Shown: positions 1-9,887, counted from the stretch's first letter. The stretch: 64,000 nucleotides of DNA from Modestobacter sp. VKM Ac-2984 (GCF_026967985.1 NZ_JAPVBJ010000003.1:183001-247000); one strand, 5' to 3'. The notes: generated by a model not told the origin, from the sequence alone. Numbers and translations: made by a program.

Positions 1-586
1 TGGTCCAGTAGAGCTTCTTGGGCTCCATGAACACGACCGGGTCCGGCGAGGCGATCGCCGCGCGCAGCAGCCGGTGGGCGTCCGCGGCGTTGGACGGGGT
101 GACGACGTGCAGGCCCGGGGTGTGCGCGTAGTAGGCCTCGGAGGAGTCGCAGTGGTGCTCGACCCCGCCGATCCCGCCGGCGTAGGGGATCCGGATGACC
201 ATCGGCAGCGAGACCTTGCCCCGGGTGCGGTTGCGCATCTTCGCCACGTGGCTGGTGATCTGCTCGAACGCCGGGTAGGCGAAGGCGTCGAACTGCATCT
301 CCACCACCGGCCGCATGCCGTTCATCGCCATCCCGATGGCCATGCCGACGATCCCGGACTCGGCCAGGGGCGTGTCGAAGCAGCGGGTGTCGCCGAACTC
401 GGCGGTGAGCCCGTCGGTGATCCGGAAGACGCCGCCCAGGGCGCCGACGTCCTCGCCGAAGACGACCACCGAGTCGTCGGCGGCCATCGACTCCCGCAGG
501 GCGCGGTTCAGCGCCTGCGCCATGGTCAGCTTCACGTGCCCGCCGCTCTCGGCAGGGCGGGTGCTCGTCGTCTGGGTGCTGGTCAT
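1..586 (-). CDS. bkdB: 2-oxoacid dehydrogenase E1 component, beta subunit (3' end outside window)
   Basis: This is the N-terminal 195 codons of an E1 beta subunit (full family length about 330 residues); the rest lies beyond base 1. With E1 alpha it decarboxylates a 2-oxoacid on thiamine diphosphate and passes the acyl group to the lipoyl E2. The segment VVVFGEDVGALGGVF near residue 45 is the family signature, followed by the conserved FDTPLAESGI and EMQFDAF stretches. The ATG at 586 lies one base after the stop of the alpha gene, so the two are translated together. Pyruvate or branched-chain substrates both remain possible; I favour branched-chain because an Lrp-type gene is divergent to the operon, as in bkd loci. 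Confidence 0.9.
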   Translation of the reverse strand, partial: MTSTQTTSTRPAESGGHVKLTMAQALNRALRESMAADDSVVVFGEDVGALGGVFRITDGLTAEFGDTRCFDTPLAESGIVGMAIGMAMNGMRPVVEMQFDAFAYPAFEQITSHVAKMRNRTRGKVSLPMVIRIPYAGGIGGVEHHCDSSEAYYAHTPGLHVVTPSNAADAHRLLRAAIASPDPVVFMEPKKLYWT

Positions 587-587
587 C

Positions 588-1679
588 TCAGCGGGCGTCC
601 TCTCGGCTCAGCTCGTCGGCCACGACGGCGGCCTGTTCCACCAGCTGGGGGGTCGGGGTGGCGTACACGTGCGCGAACAGCTCGGCCGGCTCCGGGGTGG
701 CGTCCCGGGACAGCTCGGTGCGCATCCGGGCGGCGAGCTGGTCGGCGTCGGCGGTGACCGCGGCCAGTCCGGCGTCGTCGAGCAGGTCGTGCTGGCGCAG
801 CCAGGTCTCCAGCCGGGCCAGCGGGTCGCGCTGCGCCCAGCCGGCCACCTCGTCGTCCTGGCGGTAGCGCCGGGAGTCGTCGGCGTTGGTGTGCGGCTGC
901 ATCCGGTAGGTGTGCGCCTCGACGAGCTGCGGGCCCTCGCCGGCCCGGGCCCGGGTCATGGCGGCGCCGAGCACGGCGAGCAGGGCGGCGACGTCGTTGC
1001 CGTCGACCCGCTCGCCGGGGACCCCGTAGCCGATGCCCTTGTGCGCCAGCGAGGGGGCGACCGACTGCCGGGCCAGCGGGACCGAGATGGCGTACTGGTT
1101 GTTCTGCACCAGGAACACCACCGGCGCCCGGAACACCGCGGCGAAGTTCAGCGCCTCGTGGAAGTCGCCCTCGCTGGTCGCGCCGTCGCCGCACAGCGCG
1201 AGCGCGACGGTCGGCTCGCCGCGCAGCCGGGCGGCGTGGGCCACGCCGACCGCGTGCAGCAGCTGGGTCGCCAGCGGGGTCGCCTGGGGAGCGGTCTTGT
1301 GCTCGTGCGGGTCGTAGCCGGAGTGCCAGGCGCCCTGCAGCGGGAGGAACGCCTCGGCCACGTCGACGCCCCGCAGCACCACGGCGGCGGTGTCCCGGTA
1401 GGTGGGGAAGAGCCAGTCGTCGTCGGTGAGCACCTGGGCGGCGGCCACCTGGCACGCCTCCTGCCCGTGCGAGGAGGGGTAGACGGCGAGCCGGCCCTGG
1501 CGGGCGAGGGCGGAGGCCTGGTCGTTGATCCGGCGGGCGGTGGTCAGCCCGGCGAAGGCGCGCAGCAGCGCAGCGTCGTCCGGCAGGTCGCGCGTCGCCT
1601 CGGCCACCGTCTGACCGGTCGGGTCGATCAGCTCGACGGGGTGAGGTGACGGCAGGAGGAGATCCAGGTCACGTGTCAT
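588..1679 (-). CDS. bkdA: 2-oxoacid dehydrogenase E1 component, alpha subunit
   Basis: A 363-residue, full-length, thiamine diphosphate-dependent E1 alpha subunit, cytoplasmic, part of a pyruvate or branched-chain 2-oxoacid dehydrogenase complex. The TPP/Mg motif GDGATSEGDF sits at residues 164-173 and ends about 20 residues later at the asparagine pair NN (193-194), as in the family. The serine-rich phosphorylation loop is represented by the segment RMQPHTNADDSRRYR, which resembles the branched-chain type. It is the first gene of a leftward operon continuing into E1 beta one base later. Substrate choice cannot be settled because the E2 gene is outside the window. Confidence 0.9.
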   Translation of the reverse strand: MTRDLDLLLPSPHPVELIDPTGQTVAEATRDLPDDAALLRAFAGLTTARRINDQASALARQGRLAVYPSSHGQEACQVAAAQVLTDDDWLFPTYRDTAAVVLRGVDVAEAFLPLQGAWHSGYDPHEHKTAPQATPLATQLLHAVGVAHAARLRGEPTVALALCGDGATSEGDFHEALNFAAVFRAPVVFLVQNNQYAISVPLARQSVAPSLAHKGIGYGVPGERVDGNDVAALLAVLGAAMTRARAGEGPQLVEAHTYRMQPHTNADDSRRYRQDDEVAGWAQRDPLARLETWLRQHDLLDDAGLAAVTADADQLAARMRTELSRDATPEPAELFAHVYATPTPQLVEQAAVVADELSREDAR

Positions 1680-1701
1680 GGTGGGATCGTCGTGGAGACG
1701 T

Positions 1702-1772
1702 CATCTGCACGCCAGGACCTGGCCAGATGTGAGATCTTGTCGCGTCGGACCGGCGTTCATCGAGCCAGATGT
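1702..1772. promoter_or_regulatory. Repeated CAGATG half-sites between bkdA and the Lrp gene
   Basis: The gap between the divergent genes has the 9-mer GCCAGATGT twice, at 1722-1730 and 1764-1772, exactly 42 bp apart. An inverted CAGATG lies at 1702-1707, 22 bp from the first copy. Spacings near two and four helical turns put the sites on one face of the DNA, which fits binding by an Lrp/AsnC octamer. The link to the neighbouring Lrp protein is inference. Confidence 0.5.
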
Positions 1773-1810
1773 CCAGTGCCGGACAGCGAAACGCACGGAG
1801 GGGGAGACAC

Positions 1811-2266
1811 GTGGCCAGTGGCCTGGACGAGATCGACCGCCGCATCCTCGACGAGCTGACCGCCGACGGCCGGATGCCCATGCGGGCACTGGCCGAGAAG
1901 CTGCACATCTCCCGCGCCAACGCCTATGCCCGCGTCGAGCGGCTGCGGACCTCCGGGGTGATCCGGGGCTTCTGTGCCGACGTGGACCCGGTCGCGGCCG
2001 GGCTGGGCACGTCGGCCTACGTCACGCTGAACACCCGGCAGGCCGACTGGCGGCACGTCCGGGAACGGCTGCGCGCCCTGCCGGGCATCGCGCACATCGG
2101 CCTCGTCGGGGGCGAGTTCGACGTGATCCTGCTGGTGCGGGCGCGGGACAACGCCGACCTGCGGCGGCTGGTGCTCGACGAGATCCAGGGCATGCCCGGG
2201 GTGCTGAGCACCCGCACGCTGCTGGTGTTCGAGGAGCCCCCACCGCTGGCCTGCACCCGCGTCTGA
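1811..2266 (+). CDS. Lrp/AsnC family transcriptional regulator
   Basis: A 151-residue regulator with an N-terminal winged helix-turn-helix (LDEIDRRILDELTADGRMP opening, recognition helix around ISRANAYARVERL) and a C-terminal RAM/AsnC ligand-binding domain. The GTG at 1811 is chosen because GGAGGGGGAG lies just upstream and the Lrp domain begins at once; an ATG further up at 1769 would add an unconserved tail. It is divergent from the E1 operon, the arrangement of bkdR, whose product senses branched-chain amino acids and controls branched-chain keto acid dehydrogenase. Control of that operon and of itself is likely but not proven. Confidence 0.9.
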   Translation: MASGLDEIDRRILDELTADGRMPMRALAEKLHISRANAYARVERLRTSGVIRGFCADVDPVAAGLGTSAYVTLNTRQADWRHVRERLRALPGIAHIGLVGGEFDVILLVRARDNADLRRLVLDEIQGMPGVLSTRTLLVFEEPPPLACTRV

Positions 2267-2387
2267 CGGGCTGGCAGTCCAGCAGCGGTCGGTGGCGTTC
2301 CTGCCGCTGGCACTCCGGCGTCGATGGGGTCATCGTGGTGACACGGCACCTCACCCGGGGCGCCGGTCCGGGAGACGGGAGAGCCCG

Positions 2388-2612
2388 ATGGAGCTGTTCC
2401 TGTTCCTGGCCCTCGGGGTGCTGGTGTTCCGCACCCTCGGCCGGAGCTCCCGGCCGGAGTCCCCGCGGGCCCGCCCGCGCACCGACACCTGGCTGGACGG
2501 CGTGGTCGACACCGTCGCGCAGCTGGCCGGCGACGTCGCCCGCGGGGTGGGCGCCCTCACCCGGCTGGACGCCGCCAACCGGGAACGGCGCGGCCGGTCG
2601 CCCTGGAGCTGA
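2388..2612 (+). CDS. Small membrane-anchored protein of unknown function
   Basis: A 74-residue product: residues 1-15 form a hydrophobic anchor (MELFLFLALGVLVF), followed by a basic, Arg/Pro-rich linker and an amphipathic helix around DTWLDGVVDTVAQLAGDVARGVG. The ATG at 2388 follows GGGAGACGGGAGA; longer versions of the frame lack a Shine-Dalgarno site. I do not recognise the family. It ends 27 bases before the convergent transporter gene, and nothing nearby suggests a role. Confidence 0.6.
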   Translation: MELFLFLALGVLVFRTLGRSSRPESPRARPRTDTWLDGVVDTVAQLAGDVARGVGALTRLDAANRERRGRSPWS

Positions 2613-2639
2613 CCGGCCCCGGCCGGTGCCCGCGGGCCC

Positions 2640-4043
2640 TCAGGCCAGCACCCCGAGCAGCAGCGTCACCGTGCCGAAGACCAGGCCCGAGGCGATCAGC
2701 GTGACCGTCGTGTACCCGAGGATGTCGCGCATCTTCAGCCCGGCGATGGCCAGCACCGGGAGCGCCCAGAACGGCTGGATCATGTTCGTCCACTGGTCGC
2801 CGTAGGCGATCGCCATGATCGCGACTGCCGGGTCGACCCCCAGGCTCTGCGCGGCGTCGAGCATGACCGGCCCCTGGACGGCGAACTGCCCGCCGCCGGA
2901 GGGGACGAAGAAGTTGACGACGCCGGCGGAGAGGAAGGCGAGCAGCCCGAACGTCGCCGGGGTGGCGATGTCGACGACGGCGTCGGAGAAGACGGCGATC
3001 AGGCCCGTCGTCGACATGATCCCCATGATCCCGGCGTACAGCGGGAACTGGAGCAGGATCTCCCCGACGTTGGCGGCGGCGTTCTTCACCAGCGCGATGA
3101 GCTCGAACGGGTTGCGGACGAGCAGGAAGATCAGCGCCAGGAACGTCCAGTTGACGATGTCCAGGGTCGCGCTGCCGCCGTCGACGTAGTGGTGCACCAG
3201 GTAGGCGACCAGCGCCAGCCCGACCAGGGTGGTGACCAGCCGGCTGCCGTCGACCCGGTCGGCCGGGGTGACCACCTCGTCGTCCAGCGCCACCCCCTCG
3301 GCGTCGCGCACGTCGGCCGGGAGCTCGATCACCCGGTCACCGCCGCGGGGAGCGACCGCGGCCAGCGCGAGGCCGACGACCAGGATCGTGGCCACGGCCG
3401 CGGTGATGTTCCACCAGGTGAAGATGGTCTCGCTGATCGGGATGGTGCCGCCCAGCGTCTCGGCGAGGAAGGAGTCCTCGGTCGCAGCGGTGAGCGGGCC
3501 CGAACCCGAGTAGCCCATGTGCCAGATGACGTAGCCGGAGTACCCGGCGGCCACCAGCAGCGGGAAGTGCAGGCGCTGGCCCCGCTCCCGCCCCTGGACG
3601 GCCAGCTCCCGGGCCAGCAGCGCGCCGACGACCAGGCCCAGGCCCCAGGTGATCAGCGAGGCGAGGGCCGCGATCACGAAGACGTAGAGGTAGGCCTGCA
3701 GCGGCGTCCGGGGCACGGCGGCCAGCCGGGTGAGCAGCCGCCGCACCGGGCCGGTGTTGGCCAGCGTGTGCCCCAGCAGCAGGATCAGCGCCATCTGGGT
3801 CATGAACGCCAGCAGCCCCGAGAGCCCGTCGCCCCAGCCGTCCAGGACGTCGATGGGGCCGGCGTCGGTCAGCAGCAGCGCGAGCGCGGCGACGACGAAC
3901 GTCAGCACCACGGCGAAGACGAGCGCGCTCGGGATGTAGCGCTCGACGACGGCGTTGACCGGCCGCATCAGCGCAGAGAGGCCGCTCGACCGTCCGGCCT
4001 CGCTCTCGGGCCGCTTGGTCGGCGTCCGTGGGGTCCTGGTCAT
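2640..4043 (-). CDS. AtoE-type short-chain fatty acid transporter
   Basis: A 467-residue polytopic membrane protein with about 11-12 hydrophobic segments that matches the short-chain fatty acid transporter (AtoE/DUF401-like) family. Conserved stretches are GYSGYVIWHMGYSGS, the loop FVPSGGGQFAVQGP and the end segment YGDQWTNMIQPFWALP, all typical of AtoE. The start at 4043 gives a short cytoplasmic basic tail (MTRTPRTPTKRPESE) before the first helix; the frame is open much further upstream but without membrane-protein features. It probably imports butyrate-like acids or other monocarboxylates. The aldolase gene at 4206 is divergent, so the two may be co-regulated. Confidence 0.88.
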   Translation of the reverse strand: MTRTPRTPTKRPESEAGRSSGLSALMRPVNAVVERYIPSALVFAVVLTFVVAALALLLTDAGPIDVLDGWGDGLSGLLAFMTQMALILLLGHTLANTGPVRRLLTRLAAVPRTPLQAYLYVFVIAALASLITWGLGLVVGALLARELAVQGRERGQRLHFPLLVAAGYSGYVIWHMGYSGSGPLTAATEDSFLAETLGGTIPISETIFTWWNITAAVATILVVGLALAAVAPRGGDRVIELPADVRDAEGVALDDEVVTPADRVDGSRLVTTLVGLALVAYLVHHYVDGGSATLDIVNWTFLALIFLLVRNPFELIALVKNAAANVGEILLQFPLYAGIMGIMSTTGLIAVFSDAVVDIATPATFGLLAFLSAGVVNFFVPSGGGQFAVQGPVMLDAAQSLGVDPAVAIMAIAYGDQWTNMIQPFWALPVLAIAGLKMRDILGYTTVTLIASGLVFGTVTLLLGVLA

Positions 4044-4205
4044 CGCAGGCTCGCTCTCGGGGGGGTCGGGTGGCGGGGCCACGCCGGGATCGGCGGTCAG
4101 GGCGCCGGCTGCACGGCGAGGGGGTCCGACGACGGCAGCGGCGACCCAGGGATCTTGGCACCCGCGGGGGCCGCCGCGCGCGTGGTGAGACGGCAGACTG
4201 ATCGG

Positions 4206-4967
4206 GTGCCGGTCGGTGAGCGTGCAGAGGGTGGCGGGCCGGTGGGTCCGGGTGGCGTCCGTGCCCTGCGGGAGCGGTGGGCGGCCGGGGAGGCCTGTCA
4301 CGGGATCTGGAGCCAGCTGCCCGGTGCGGTGACCGCGGAGCTGCTGGCCGGCACCGGCGCGGACTTCGTCGTGCTGGACCTGCAGCACGGAGCGCTCGCC
4401 GAGGCGGAGCTGCCCGGGGTGACGGCGGCGGTGGCCCTGGCCGGCGCGGTGCCGCTGGTGCGCACCCGCAGCGCGCACTTCACCGACGTCGGCCGGCCGC
4501 TGGACCTCGGCGCCCACGGCGTCCTGGTGCCGACCGTGCTCGGCGCCGACCACGTCCGGGAGGTCGTCGCTGGCTGCCGCTACGCGCCGCGGGGCAACCG
4601 GTCGGCCGGGCGGCTGTCCGGCGGGGCGGAGGAGCCGTTGGTGCTCGTCATCCTGGAGACGGCCGAGGCGCTGGCGGAGCTGGACGCCGTCCTGGCCGTC
4701 GACGGCCTCGACGGGGTCTACGTCGGCCCGGTCGACCTGGCCGCCTCCCTGGGGCTGGCCGGGGACGTCGAGGGGCTGCGAGAGGTGCTGTCCTCGGTCC
4801 TCACCCGCGCCCGGGCCGCCGGGGTGCCGGTGGGCGTGCACGCCTTCGACGGGGCGGGCGCGGCGGCCCACGCGGCGGCGGGGACGACGATCGTCACCGC
4901 CGCGATGGACACCACCGTGCTCCGGACGGCCCTCGCCGAGCAGCTGCGGCTGGCCCGCGGGGCCTGA
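4206..4967 (+). CDS. HpcH/HpaI-family aldolase
   Basis: A 253-residue class II-type aldolase of the HpcH/HpaI family, which splits 4-hydroxy-2-oxo acids to pyruvate and an aldehyde in a metal-dependent TIM barrel. Family markers in order are FVVLDLQHG, the PLVRT strand, LDLGAHGVLVPTV, the metal-binding ILETAEAL and YVGPVDLAASLG. GTG at 4206 is the assumed start and gives an N-terminus slightly longer than usual; GTG at 4242 is an alternative. The open frame running far upstream is an artefact of GC bias. The physiological substrate is not evident from the neighbours. Confidence 0.85.
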   Translation: MPVGERAEGGGPVGPGGVRALRERWAAGEACHGIWSQLPGAVTAELLAGTGADFVVLDLQHGALAEAELPGVTAAVALAGAVPLVRTRSAHFTDVGRPLDLGAHGVLVPTVLGADHVREVVAGCRYAPRGNRSAGRLSGGAEEPLVLVILETAEALAELDAVLAVDGLDGVYVGPVDLAASLGLAGDVEGLREVLSSVLTRARAAGVPVGVHAFDGAGAAAHAAAGTTIVTAAMDTTVLRTALAEQLRLARGA

Positions 4968-5030
4968 GGCCGTCAGCAGTCCGGACCGGGCCACCCGACC
5001 TGCGGGGCGGGCCGGGCAGTGATGGGGTGA

Positions 5031-6407
<1,377 letters not shown>

Positions 6408-6410
6408 GCG

Positions 6411-6442
6411 ACGCCCCGCGGCCAACCCAGGCCGCGGGGCGT
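6411..6442. terminator. Terminator hairpin between gdhA and the DivIVA-like gene
   Basis: A perfect 12-bp stem (ACGCCCCGCGGC at 6411-6422 and its complement at 6431-6442) with an 8-nt loop lies between two convergent stop codons. No U-tract follows, as is usual in high-GC actinobacteria. It can act in both directions. Confidence 0.8.
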
Positions 6443-6449
6443 CCTCGGC

Positions 6450-7229
6450 TCAGGAGGAGGAGCGGGATGCCGGGACGGCCCCGGCCGGCTCGGTGTCGTC
6501 GGCGGTCGCGTTGGCGGAGAACGCCACGTCCGGCCGGCCGCGCTCCAGCTGCTGGGGCCGGGTGCCGCGCGGCGGCGTGGGCAGCGCGCCCGGGTGGGCC
6601 CGTCCCCACTCCGTCTCCACGTCGCTGAGCAGCGCCTCGAGGTAGGAGCGCAGCTGCACCCGGCAGGCCTGGCTGAAGGCCTTGAGGTAGGCGACCTGTT
6701 CCTGCAGCTCCTCGGACTCCGGCTGGCCACCGCTGACCACCGGGATGCCGTTGCCCCGGATGGCGGCACCGGCCTCCTGGGCCGCCTGGATGATCGCGCC
6801 GGCCTTCTCCCGTGCGGCGGTGAGCTGCTCCTCGTACTGGGCGCGCGCCTCGCTGGTCATCTGCCGGCTGAAGTCCTCCGCCTCGGCGACGTACTCGTCG
6901 GCGGTCAGCTGGGCGGTGGCCAGGATGCCGACGGCCTGGTCGCTGGGGGAGGGGCGGGCCGCTGCCGCGTCCACCTGCTCCTGCAGCCCCTGGACCTGCG
7001 CGCGGAGGCGGGCGTTCTCCTCGGCGAGCTGGACGTTCTCCCGCGCGAGCCGGCCGTTCTCGTCGGTGAGCTGGGCGAGCCCGTCGGCCGCCCGGGCCAA
7101 GACGGCGTCGACCTCCCGGTCGGTGTAGCCGGGGTGCAGCATGCTCGCCGGGGTGAAGTGGACGGCGCGGAGGTCGTCGGCCGTGGGGGGCCCTGCCTCG
7201 TAGCCGGAGCCGGTGTCGCTGGTGGTCAT
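6450..7229 (-). CDS. DivIVA/Wag31-like coiled-coil protein
   Basis: A 259-residue protein with a short N-terminal DivIVA-like segment (VHFTPASMLHPGYTDREVDAVLARAADGL, residues about 24-52), then a long coiled coil rich in E, Q, R and A to about residue 200, and a Pro/Ser-rich disordered tail. DivIVA proteins bind curved membrane and organise polar growth and wall synthesis in actinobacteria. The usual FxxxxxGYDxxEVD signature appears in altered form, so this is probably a paralogue rather than Wag31 itself. Its ATG overlaps the flavohemoglobin stop by four bases, meaning one operon. Confidence 0.78.
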   Translation of the reverse strand: MTTSDTGSGYEAGPPTADDLRAVHFTPASMLHPGYTDREVDAVLARAADGLAQLTDENGRLARENVQLAEENARLRAQVQGLQEQVDAAAARPSPSDQAVGILATAQLTADEYVAEAEDFSRQMTSEARAQYEEQLTAAREKAGAIIQAAQEAGAAIRGNGIPVVSGGQPESEELQEQVAYLKAFSQACRVQLRSYLEALLSDVETEWGRAHPGALPTPPRGTRPQQLERGRPDVAFSANATADDTEPAGAVPASRSSS

Positions 7230-8365
7230 TCGGTCACCTTCCCGTCGAGAGTCGGGCTCGGTCGGCTGGGGGCGAACACCTCGGTGCGGATGCGCGCCAT
7301 GGGGACCCCGGAGTGGACGAGGCGGGTCACGGTGTCCTCGATCATGGCCGGGTTGCCGGCGACGTACACGTCCCGGCTGTTCCAGGGGCCGTGCCGCAGG
7401 ACGACGTCACCGATGTCCCCGTGCTCGGCGGGTGCGCCCTTCTCCTGGGAGACCGCCGGCGTCACCGTCAGCCACGGGTGCTCCTGCTCCAGCCGGTGCA
7501 GGTCGGCCCGGTCGTAGAAGGCGTCCTCGGTCCGGGCGCCGACGAAGAGGTCGACCCGCCGGGCCGGTCCGTGCCGGGCGACCTGGTCGACCAGGGCCTT
7601 CAGCGGGGCGAGCCCGGTGCCGCCGGCGACCAGCAGCAGGTCGCGGTCGGAGTCGGTGTCCAGGCTCAGGTGCCCGACCGGTGGCCCCAGCCGCATGACG
7701 TCGCCCACACGGGTCAGCCGGACCAGCGCGGAGCTGACCGGGCCGCCGTCCCGGGCCTTGACGTGCAGCTCCAGCAGGCCGTCGGGCCGGGGGGCGTTGG
7801 CGGGGGAGTACCACCGCCACAGCCGCGGGCGCTGGTCGATCTCCAGCGAGACCGCCTGCCCCGGCAGGTACCCGAGGGGCGTCCGCGGGCGCACCTGCAG
7901 GACGGCGACGTCCAGCGTGCGGCGCTCGTGCGCGACGACCTCGGCCTCCCACCAGGCGGGCTGGTCGGCGGCCTCGTCCGCCGCGCCGATCATCACGTCG
8001 GCGATCAGGCCGTACGCCTCGGTCCAGGAGGCGGCCAGCTCGTCGTCCCACTCCTCGTCGAAGTGCTCGAGGGTGGCGAGCAGGCTGGCCCCGACCGCGG
8101 GGTAGTGGGCGGCGAGCGCACCGAACTTGCGGTGGTCGCGCCCGAGCTGCTGCAGGATCGGCACCAGGGCGTCGAGGTCGTCGACCCGGGACATCACCTC
8201 ACCCAGGGCGGCGAACAGCCGGTCGCGCTGGGTCGCCATGGAGACCGGGAACATCTCCCGGGTCTCCGGGTGGGTCAGGAACAGGTGGGAGTAGAACCAC
8301 AGCGGGACCTGGTCTCCGTGGGCGGCCGCCTTGGCGAAGCTCGCCCGCATCGCGGGGATGTCCAC
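7226..8365 (-). CDS. hmp: Flavohemoglobin (nitric oxide dioxygenase-like)
   Basis: A 379-residue protein with a globin domain (residues 1 to about 135), an FAD-binding ferredoxin-reductase domain (about 140-245, with RWYSPAN as the FAD motif) and an NAD domain (AGGTGLAPL near 250). The distal Tyr B10 is in LWFYSHLF and the proximal His in DHRKFG. Such proteins turn NO and O2 into nitrate using NAD(P)H. It is a little shorter than E. coli Hmp (396). The GTG start at 8365 is placed nine bases behind AGGAGGAGG. It is followed, with a 4-base overlap, by the DivIVA-like gene. Confidence 0.9.
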   Translation of the reverse strand: MDIPAMRASFAKAAAHGDQVPLWFYSHLFLTHPETREMFPVSMATQRDRLFAALGEVMSRVDDLDALVPILQQLGRDHRKFGALAAHYPAVGASLLATLEHFDEEWDDELAASWTEAYGLIADVMIGAADEAADQPAWWEAEVVAHERRTLDVAVLQVRPRTPLGYLPGQAVSLEIDQRPRLWRWYSPANAPRPDGLLELHVKARDGGPVSSALVRLTRVGDVMRLGPPVGHLSLDTDSDRDLLLVAGGTGLAPLKALVDQVARHGPARRVDLFVGARTEDAFYDRADLHRLEQEHPWLTVTPAVSQEKGAPAEHGDIGDVVLRHGPWNSRDVYVAGNPAMIEDTVTRLVHSGVPMARIRTEVFAPSRPSPTLDGKVTE

Positions 8366-8541
8366 TCGCTCGGTCCTCCTCCTGGTCGGCGTTCGGTGCG
8401 CCCTCAGCGCCGGTGCTGCCTGCCAGCGCTCACCGCCGGTAGCCGAAGGGCCACGGACATGCGGCGAGTTTGGTCGCTCCGCGCGGGCGATGCCACTCCT
8501 GGATCACCAGGTGGACCGGGCGGTGGACGACCCGGTGGAGC

Positions 8542-8567
8542 CCCACCGACCGGCGCCGGCCGGTGGG
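8542..8567 (-). terminator. Terminator hairpin downstream of zwf
   Basis: A near-perfect inverted repeat with 13-bp arms (CCCACCGACCGGC and GCCGGCCGGTGGG, one mismatch) starts six bases after the zwf stop in the direction of transcription. The position is what a factor-independent terminator would need. The remaining 8366-8573 gap carries nothing else I can identify except the hmp ribosome binding site. Confidence 0.6.
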
Positions 8568-8573
8568 CCGTGG

Positions 8574-9887
8574 TCAGCGGTCTCCGGGCGGCCCGGCGGA
8601 GCCGGCGGGGTAGCTCAGCAGCGGGGGCTCACCGGCGGCCCAGGCCTGCAGCACCGGGTCGACGATCCGCCAGGCCTCCTCGGCCTCCGCTGCGCTGACC
8701 GCGGTGCGGCTGCTGCCGGACAGCAGGTCGGTGAGCACCGCGCTGTACGCGGTGCGCTCACCCGGTGCGCGCACTGCCACCCCGGCAGCATCGTGCTCGG
8801 CGCCGTCCAGCGGGATCTCCAGCCGGTCGTCGGCGACCCGCTCGACCCCCGGTGGGAGGCCGCCGGGTGCCGGCGCGCGCAGGTGCAGCACCACCTGCTT
8901 GCGGTCGGCCGCCAGCGCCTTGCCGGTGCGCAGCACGAACCGGGTGCCGGCCCACCGGGGCGTGTCCACCACGAACGCCAGCTCGGCGAAGGTCTCGGTG
9001 CACCGGGCCGGGTCGACGCCGTCCTCCTCGACGTAGGCCCGGGTCGTCGGGCCGGCGGTGTGCTGCGCCCGGCGGGTGGCCGCCACCTCGGGCACCCGCA
9101 CCGACCGGAGCAGGTCCAGCCGGGCCCGGTGCAGGTCCTCCTCGGCCGGCGTCGCGGGCAGCTCCATCGCCAGCACGGTGAGCACCTGGACCAGGTGGTT
9201 CTGCAGCACGTCGCGCACCGCGCCCGTCCGGTCGTAGAAGCCGGCCCGGCTGCCGACGGTGAGCGTCTCCTCCCAGACGACGTCGACCTGGGCGAGGTGC
9301 TCGCCGCTCCACCGCCCGGCCAGGGCGCCGCCCGGCTGCCGCAGTGCGAGCAGCTCGGCCACCGCCGGCATGCCCAGGAAGTGGTCGACCCGGAAGGCGG
9401 CCTGCTCGACGTCGCCGGTCGCCTGCGCCAGCAGCGCGTTCAGCGCCTGCGCATCGGCCAGGTCCCGGCCGAAGGGCTTCTCCACCGCGATCCGGCTGCC
9501 CCGCGGGAGGCCGGCGGCTCCCAGGGCGCGGACGGTCGCGGGGAACAGCGCCGGCGGCAGCGCCAGGTGGACGGCGACCGGCCCGGCCCCGCTGAAGGCG
9601 GACACCGCGCTCGCCACGGTGCCCGGCTCGGTCAGCTCGACCTGGCGGTAGCGGGCGGCGTCCACCAGCGCCTCCCGGGCCGCGGCGGGCAGGTCGCCGG
9701 CGTGTTCCCGCAGCCGGGCGGCGACGTGCTCGGCGAACCGGGCGTCGTCCCAGTCCTGCTCGGCGGCGCCGACCAGCTGCAGGTCCGCGGGCAGGTGCCC
9801 CGCGGCGAGCGACCCGGCCAGGGCGGGTAGCACGAACCGGCCGGCGAGGTCGCCGGTGGCGCCGAACAGCAGGAGCCGGGTGATCAC
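8574..9887 (-). CDS. zwf: Glucose-6-phosphate dehydrogenase (short form)
   Basis: A 437-residue G6PDH that oxidises glucose 6-phosphate to 6-phosphogluconolactone with NAD(P)+. The nucleotide site LLLFGATGDLAGRF is at the very N-terminus, VEKPFGRDL carries a conserved lysine, and RVDHFLGM holds the catalytic Asp-His pair. The usual sequence there is IDHYLGKE, so the substrate-contacting lysine after the Gly is replaced by Met. Family members are commonly 460-510 residues, so this is a short divergent paralogue. GTG at 9887 overlaps the epimerase stop by four bases (GTGA). The very long open frame upstream is spurious. Confidence 0.85.
   Translation of the reverse strand: MITRLLLFGATGDLAGRFVLPALAGSLAAGHLPADLQLVGAAEQDWDDARFAEHVAARLREHAGDLPAAAREALVDAARYRQVELTEPGTVASAVSAFSGAGPVAVHLALPPALFPATVRALGAAGLPRGSRIAVEKPFGRDLADAQALNALLAQATGDVEQAAFRVDHFLGMPAVAELLALRQPGGALAGRWSGEHLAQVDVVWEETLTVGSRAGFYDRTGAVRDVLQNHLVQVLTVLAMELPATPAEEDLHRARLDLLRSVRVPEVAATRRAQHTAGPTTRAYVEEDGVDPARCTETFAELAFVVDTPRWAGTRFVLRTGKALAADRKQVVLHLRAPAPGGLPPGVERVADDRLEIPLDGAEHDAAGVAVRAPGERTAYSAVLTDLLSGSSRTAVSAAEAEEAWRIVDPVLQAWAAGEPPLLSYPAGSAGPPGDR

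Noticed and set aside
2388..2612. Small membrane protein read as a phage holin
   Set aside because: A single N-terminal anchor and basic tail are compatible, but no lysis or phage genes are near.
7313..8698. Long plus-strand frame opposite the flavohemoglobin gene
   Set aside because: It is the antisense image of the globin-reductase gene and has no recognisable domain or start signal.
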